16,022 bases of DNA from Christensenella sp964592155 (GTDB taxonomy: Bacteria; Bacillota; Clostridia; Christensenellales; Christensenellaceae). The notes beneath the pieces were generated by a model. It had not been told where the DNA came from. It made no database searches and saw only the letters and a list, made by a program, of their open reading frames with translations. Of the stretch, positions 13,327 to 16,022 are shown piece by piece. How positions within the stretch are numbered: the first letter of the stretch is position 1; each line of letters begins with the position of its first letter. The stretch spans positions 1 through 16,022 of the forward strand of contig CAZQDA010000068.1 in assembly GCA_964592155.1 (NCBI GenBank), written 5' to 3'. A program made the translations under genes and the position numbers.

Positions 13327-13803
13327 ATGCAAAATAATCAGACGATGCAGGCAAGAGACGCCGTAAGCGCATCATTGGCGGAATGCTTTGTTACCATTCA
13401 AGGAAATCGCTACAATTTTATGCAGATGATCAACCTTGAGGCAACCGTGGAAAAGAACAAATCCGAAATTCCGATCCTTGGAAAAACAGGGAAAGGGAAC
13501 AAGACGACAGGATGGAAAGGCAGCGGCAGCGGTACGATGCATTTTAACCAGTCTATTTTCAGGAAGCTGATCCAGCAGTATAAGGAGACGGGAGAGGACG
13601 TTTATTTTGACATCCAATGTACGAATGAAGATCCGACCTCATCGGTTGGAAGACAGACGGTTATCCTGAAAGACTGCAACTTTGACAGCCTGATCCTTGC
13701 AAAGTTCGACGCGGATGCGGAGTATCTTGATGAGGATATGGACTTTACCTTTGAGGATTTTGAGATTCCGGAGACGTTTAAAATGCTGCAGGGGATGCAG
13801 TAA
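13327..13803 (+). CDS. xkdM: Tail tube protein (XkdM/YqbM type)
   Basis: 158 residues. It contains 'ARDAVSASLAECFVTIQGNRYNFMQMINLEATVEKNKSEIPILGKTGKGNKTTGWKGSGSGTMHFNQSIFRKLIQQY', the recognisable XkdM pattern of a metal-like 'E...vpiLGk...G.K..g..G.Gs.t.hy..s.fr'. The C-terminus, 'LDEDMDFTFEDFEIPETFKML', is also typical. It polymerises inside the sheath to form the inner tube. GAGGAGG (13311-13318) sets ATG 13327 as the start; an upstream in-frame start would lie inside the sheath gene. A strong GC-rich hairpin follows the stop. Confidence 0.92.
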   Translation: MQNNQTMQARDAVSASLAECFVTIQGNRYNFMQMINLEATVEKNKSEIPILGKTGKGNKTTGWKGSGSGTMHFNQSIFRKLIQQYKETGEDVYFDIQCTNEDPTSSVGRQTVILKDCNFDSLILAKFDADAEYLDEDMDFTFEDFEIPETFKMLQGMQ

Positions 13804-13813
13804 CAGGAAGGCA

Positions 13814-13839
13814 TGTGGGGGCGGGGTGCCGCCCCTGCA
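13814..13839 (+). other. GC-rich hairpin between tail tube and chaperone genes
   Basis: GGGGCGG (13818-13824) pairs perfectly with CCGCCCC (13829-13835) around GGTG, and four more pairs (13814-13817 with 13836-13839, two of them wobble) extend it to 11 bp. No T-run follows. It may protect the 3' end of the abundant tube mRNA, be an attenuator or RNase stop, or lower expression of the chaperone relative to the tube. Confidence 0.7.
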
Positions 13840-13874
13840 AATTTATTTAAACAAATATATGAGGAGATTTAATT

Positions 13875-14303
13875 ATGAGTGATTTAAAGGCTTTTTTGAA
13901 ACAAAATGCGATACAGGAAGAAAATGTTAAATTTGTTGTCTCGAAACGATTCTTAGACGATGAAGGCAAGCCGATTGAGTGGGAAATCCGTGCGTTAACA
14001 ACGGAAGAGGATGAAGCGATTCGTAAAGCTTGCACGCGCAGAGTACCCGTGCAAGGACGTAAAGGGATGGCAATGCCAGAAACAGACGTGACTGAATATA
14101 TGGGAAAATTAGCGGCGGAATGTACTGTTTTTCCGAACCTGAATGATAAAGAACTACAGGACAGCTATCAAGTAATGGGAGCTGACATCCTGCTGAAGCG
14201 AATGCTGAAATCTGGAGAATATTCGGACTATTTGAATAGAGTTCAAGAGATTAACGGATTTAATATATCTCTTGAAGATCAGGTGGAAGAAGCAAAAAAC
14301 TAA
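13875..14303 (+). CDS. xkdN: XkdN-like tail assembly chaperone (gpG-like short form)
   Basis: 142 residues: 'LKAFLKQNAIQEENVKFVVSKRFLDDEGKPIEWEIRALTTEEDEAIRKACTRRV', then a central region and 'ILLKRMLKSGEYSDYLNRVQEINGF'. This is the XkdN/YqbN pattern: a beta-rich front with 'W.ir.lt..E...i' and a helical back. In long-tailed phages the corresponding protein, made in short and frameshifted long forms, coats the tape measure while the tube polymerises. GAGGAG (13860-13865) precedes ATG 13875. The last three codons before the stop, GCA AAA AAC, form an ideal -1 slippery heptamer (14294-14300), and the alternative frame continues into a conserved-looking extension. Confidence 0.88.
   Translation: MSDLKAFLKQNAIQEENVKFVVSKRFLDDEGKPIEWEIRALTTEEDEAIRKACTRRVPVQGRKGMAMPETDVTEYMGKLAAECTVFPNLNDKELQDSYQVMGADILLKRMLKSGEYSDYLNRVQEINGFNISLEDQVEEAKN
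14294..14300 (+). promoter_or_regulatory. -1 ribosomal frameshift slippery site A AAA AAC
   Basis: The heptamer is in the correct phase with zero-frame codons GCA AAA AAC, immediately before the TAA stop (14301-14303). A Shine-Dalgarno-like AGGTGG lies 7 nt upstream (14281-14286), as in the dnaX-type arrangement, and a hairpin begins 8 nt downstream (14309). Confidence 0.85.
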
Positions 14304-14485
14304 TTAATGGAGGCGATAGTGACGCGGCAATAGCATTCTATTGCCTCCACAAACTTCATATTCTTCCTAATCAGTATATCAATCTCAGTGATGCGGAAAA
14401 AGCATTTGTGATAGCCTCAATTCAGATTAGAATTGAAGATGAAAAAAAAGAGGAACGTCGAGCAAAAGCAAAGAGAAAAAGATAG
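14294..14485 (+). CDS. Frameshift extension of the tail assembly chaperone (gpGT-like T part)
   Basis: After a -1 slip at A AAA AAC, translation continues from CTA at 14300 for 61 codons to TAG at 14483-14485. It begins LINGGDSDAAIAFYCLHKLH, followed by 'ILPNQYINLSDAEKAFVIAS' and the charged tail 'EDEKKEERRAKAKRKR'. The order of a helical 'Y.L.kl..lP...i.L...EKAfvIAsI..r.E' block and a Lys/Arg-rich end is what I expect of the T part of phage tail chaperones. There is no ATG in this frame, so it cannot easily be translated alone. The fused protein would have about 203 residues. The gap before the next gene is otherwise unexplained. Seen directly: frame, slippery site, hairpin. Inferred: that the shift occurs. 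Confidence 0.85.
   Translation, partial: KKLINGGDSDAAIAFYCLHKLHILPNQYINLSDAEKAFVIASIQIRIEDEKKEERRAKAKRKR
14309..14348 (+). promoter_or_regulatory. Frameshift-stimulating hairpin (two alternative folds)
   Basis: Fold 1: 14309-14319 (GGAGGCGATAG) pairs with 14338-14348 (CTATTGCCTCC), 11 bp with one G.U, loop 18 nt, starting 8 nt after the slippery site. Fold 2: 14326-14333 (GGCAATAG) pairs perfectly with 14338-14345 (CTATTGCC) around a CATT tetraloop. The two share the 3' arm, so they exclude each other. Confidence 0.75.
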
Positions 14486-14505
14486 GAAACGCTGCCCCTG
14501 TGATG

Positions 14506-14511
14506 TATAAT
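14506..14511 (+). promoter_or_regulatory. Putative -10 box of a cargo-gene promoter
   Basis: A perfect TATAAT lies 33 nt before the ATG at 14545, within the short gap after the chaperone extension. No good -35 is present at the expected distance (TAGGAA at 14483-14488 with a 17-bp spacer). Independent, possibly lysogenic, expression of the membrane-protein gene is plausible. Confidence 0.4.
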
Positions 14512-14544
14512 ATTAGTAAATATCATTATAGGGGTGGCGATTTT

Positions 14545-15309
14545 ATGAAAAGAAATAGCTTTTTGATTATAGCCATTATTTTATGGGCATTTGCCGCATT
14601 ATTACTATTAGGGTTCATTCTCGCTGTGATAAGTACGACAAGTGCAGGAACAATTGGAGCTGTAACGGCATTTATATTGATTCCAGGCTTGATTATTGAA
14701 GGGGTGGGAGGTTTTTTGTTTTATAAAGCGCAAAAGCTTCCGAAGACAGTGCGGCCTGAAAAACCGCAAAAGCAATCAAACACAAAACAATCATTTGTGC
14801 CAGCTCCCCAAGTGGAAAGACCCACGCAACCAAAAGAACCAAAGCCACACAAACAGGAAAGACCGCCTCGGCAGAAAATATATAAAGGATTAAAAGTAGT
14901 TGGTGGGTTGCCTGTTCCAGAAGGAAGCCCTTGTGATGTTGGGTTCGATAGGAAAAGGATTGTTTTCAATGTAGCTGGATCGCAGTATTGTCTTGATATC
15001 GGTAAAACCAGAAGTATAGAGTTGAGCCAAGATGTCAATAAACAGGTGTATAGCAAAGGTAGTTTAGGCGGTGGTTTGGTAGGCGGTGCGCTATTTGGTT
15101 TAGCAGGAGCCGTGATTGGATCTGCTCCAAAGAAGCGGATAGAAACGCAGATATTAAGAGGTGTTATTCTTGGTTATGAAGATATGCAATCCGTAGGGTT
15201 GGCATATATTGTTTTATCAGATGTGGTTCCAAATGCGTTTACAAGCTATAAATTGGTGAAGCGGATAAAACCATTGGTTAAAGCGAGTGGGAATATTTAC
15301 CATTTGTAA
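14545..15309 (+). CDS. Two-TM membrane protein with a glycine-zipper C-terminal domain; probable moron
   Basis: About 254 residues, not recognised as a tail protein. It has two N-terminal membrane segments (about 6-29 and 36-59) and a Lys/Pro/Gln-rich linker (about 64-110). A globular domain follows (about 112-254), containing 'CDVGFDRKRIVFNVAGSQYCLDIGKTRSIEL', which looks like a PH-like beta domain. Within it is a glycine-rich segment, 'SLGGGLVGGALFGLAGAVIG' (173-192), resembling a glycine zipper. The gene is visibly more AT-rich than the flanking phage genes. It sits between the chaperone and tape measure genes, which normally adjoin, and has a TATAAT upstream and a strong terminator downstream. 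These are marks of an inserted cargo gene. A role in lysogen defence or superinfection exclusion at the membrane is a guess from location and topology. ATG 14545 follows AGGGGTGG; upstream in-frame codons from 14500 lie across the -10. Confidence 0.8.
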   Translation: MKRNSFLIIAIILWAFAALLLLGFILAVISTTSAGTIGAVTAFILIPGLIIEGVGGFLFYKAQKLPKTVRPEKPQKQSNTKQSFVPAPQVERPTQPKEPKPHKQERPPRQKIYKGLKVVGGLPVPEGSPCDVGFDRKRIVFNVAGSQYCLDIGKTRSIELSQDVNKQVYSKGSLGGGLVGGALFGLAGAVIGSAPKKRIETQILRGVILGYEDMQSVGLAYIVLSDVVPNAFTSYKLVKRIKPLVKASGNIYHL

Positions 15310-15376
15310 ACAAAAATATATGTAAAAAATTATGAGATGCGGAAACGCTTGCTGAGCGGCAAGCGTTTTTGTTTAC
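15306..15376 (+). repeat. 11-bp inverted repeat enclosing the terminator
   Basis: GTAAACAAAAA (15306-15316) and TTTTTGTTTAC (15366-15376) are exact reverse complements. The left arm overlaps the stop codon of the cargo gene. The right arm takes in the last three stem bases and T-run of the terminator, so outer and inner pairings partly compete. Confidence 0.6.
15343..15370 (+). terminator. Rho-independent terminator between cargo gene and tape measure gene
   Basis: AAACGCTTGC (15343-15352) pairs perfectly with GCAAGCGTTT (15359-15368) around a 6-nt loop, followed by further T residues. A 10-bp perfect stem plus T-run makes this the strongest terminator in the window. It stands directly upstream of the essential tape measure gene. 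Confidence 0.9.
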
Positions 15377-15402
15377 GAAAATTTGAGAAAAGAGGTGCTA
15401 GC

Positions 15403-16022
15403 ATGGCCACAATTAAATCTTCTATCCAACTATACGACGGGGTATCCTCGGTCATGCGATCAATGGCTGCGGCCACAGAGAATGTAATTGATCGATTCGA
15501 ACGGATGCAAGCTGTTTCTGGAAATATGGTAGATATTACTAGCTTGCAGGAAGCACGGGCGGAGCTTGCGAATGTGGATGCTCAAGTCAGCGAAATTGAA
15601 CGCAGCATTAATCAGGCCAGTGCTTCGCAGGCAAGATTCAATTCACAAGCCAGGAGTGGAAGTAGCGTTTTTGATGGTTTAGCATCAAAACTGATGGGAA
15701 TTGCTACTGCTGCAGGGGTTGCATTTTCAGCAGGGCAAATCATAAAGCTCTCAGATCAGATGGCGACAATCAGTGCGCGTTTAGATATGATCAATGATGG
15801 GTTACAGACACAAGATCAACTTCAGCAGATGATATTTGATTCTGCCCAACGATCACGTGCAGGATATGCTTCGACGGCCGCGATTGTCACAAGGGTAGGG
15901 ATGAATGCAAAAGATGCTTTCTCCAGTACACAAGAGATGGTAGCCTTTGCTGAGCAACTCAATAAAAAATTTGTAATTGCGGGCGCAACGCAAGAAGAAA
16001 TGAATTCGGCAATGCTCCAGCT
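15403..16022 (+). CDS. Tail tape measure protein, N-terminal part (runs off the window)
   Basis: An open frame of 206 codons continues to the last base with no stop. The protein begins MATIKSSIQLYDGVSSVMRS and continues with a helical, Gln/Ala/Ser-rich sequence. This includes an amphipathic heptad region 'LQEARAELANVDAQVSEIER' (from about residue 48), a hydrophobic stretch 'LMGIATAAGVAFSAGQIIKL' (about 97-116), and then 'SDQMATISARLDMINDG'. The last part is the start of the conserved tape-measure N-terminal domain that I recall from TIGR02675-type proteins. It determines tail length and is wrapped by the frameshift chaperone pair encoded just upstream. AGAGGTG upstream of ATG 15403 is the ribosome site. 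The full length cannot be judged. Confidence 0.88.
   Translation, partial: MATIKSSIQLYDGVSSVMRSMAAATENVIDRFERMQAVSGNMVDITSLQEARAELANVDAQVSEIERSINQASASQARFNSQARSGSSVFDGLASKLMGIATAAGVAFSAGQIIKLSDQMATISARLDMINDGLQTQDQLQQMIFDSAQRSRAGYASTAAIVTRVGMNAKDAFSSTQEMVAFAEQLNKKFVIAGATQEEMNSAMLQ

Noticed and set aside
14301..14499. Sequencing error rather than programmed frameshift in the chaperone
   Set aside because: The junction has the exact slippery heptamer in phase, a stem at the right distance and an SD-like element, which an error would not create. A one-base error in the A6 run cannot be fully excluded from the sequence alone.
1..16022. CRISPR arrays, tRNA or rRNA genes, insertion sequences
   Set aside because: No regularly spaced repeats, cloverleaf sequences or transposase frames were seen in the window.

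Overview
The window is the control, packaging, head and tail-shaft part of a transposable (Mu-like) prophage or phage of a Gram-positive, probably Clostridia-type host. Three things support the host call: AGGAGG-type ribosome sites, frequent GTG/TTG starts, and structural genes of the Bacillus PBSX/skin class. Every gene I accept is on the + strand. No host gene, tRNA, rRNA or CRISPR array is visible, so I cannot name a species.

Layout. (1) 1-686, Mu-type regulation: the end of a GemA-like gene and a Mor-family activator, followed by a compact punctuation element. That element holds a perfect dyad, a -10 box and an intrinsic terminator, and probably ends the early transcript and starts the late one. 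(2) 700-1923, three small genes in Mu order (DUF2730-like, Mu gp26-like winged helix, DUF3486 small terminase). (3) 1920-2655, a NusG/LoaP-like antiterminator gene followed by about 290 nt of hairpin-rich non-coding DNA. (4) 2656-7565, large terminase, SPP1-type portal, a MuF minor head protein with a C-terminal JAB/MPN-like domain, and a small overlapping ORF. (5) 7566-8430, an orphan adenine methyltransferase flanked by terminator-like hairpins. (6) 8474-11995, scaffold, major capsid with a C-terminal Ig-like extension, and connector genes in YqbG/H/I/J order. (7) 11997-14485, contractile tail sheath, tube and tail assembly chaperone. The chaperone has an A AAA AAC slippery site that fuses it to a 61-codon extension lacking a start codon of its own. 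(8) 14486-15376, a membrane-protein cargo gene (moron) with a consensus -10 and a strong terminator. (9) 15403-end, the start of the tape measure gene.

How it works together. Mor should switch on one long late transcription unit. That unit contains several terminators, at least two of them strong, yet essential tape measure and tail genes lie beyond them. A NusG paralogue near the promoter end of the same unit gives a simple explanation: processive antitermination carrying polymerase through cargo-gene terminators. This link is inference, but the parts are visible in the sequence. The phage is a mosaic of Mu-like control and terminase-entry genes joined to a PBSX/skin-like myovirus structural module.
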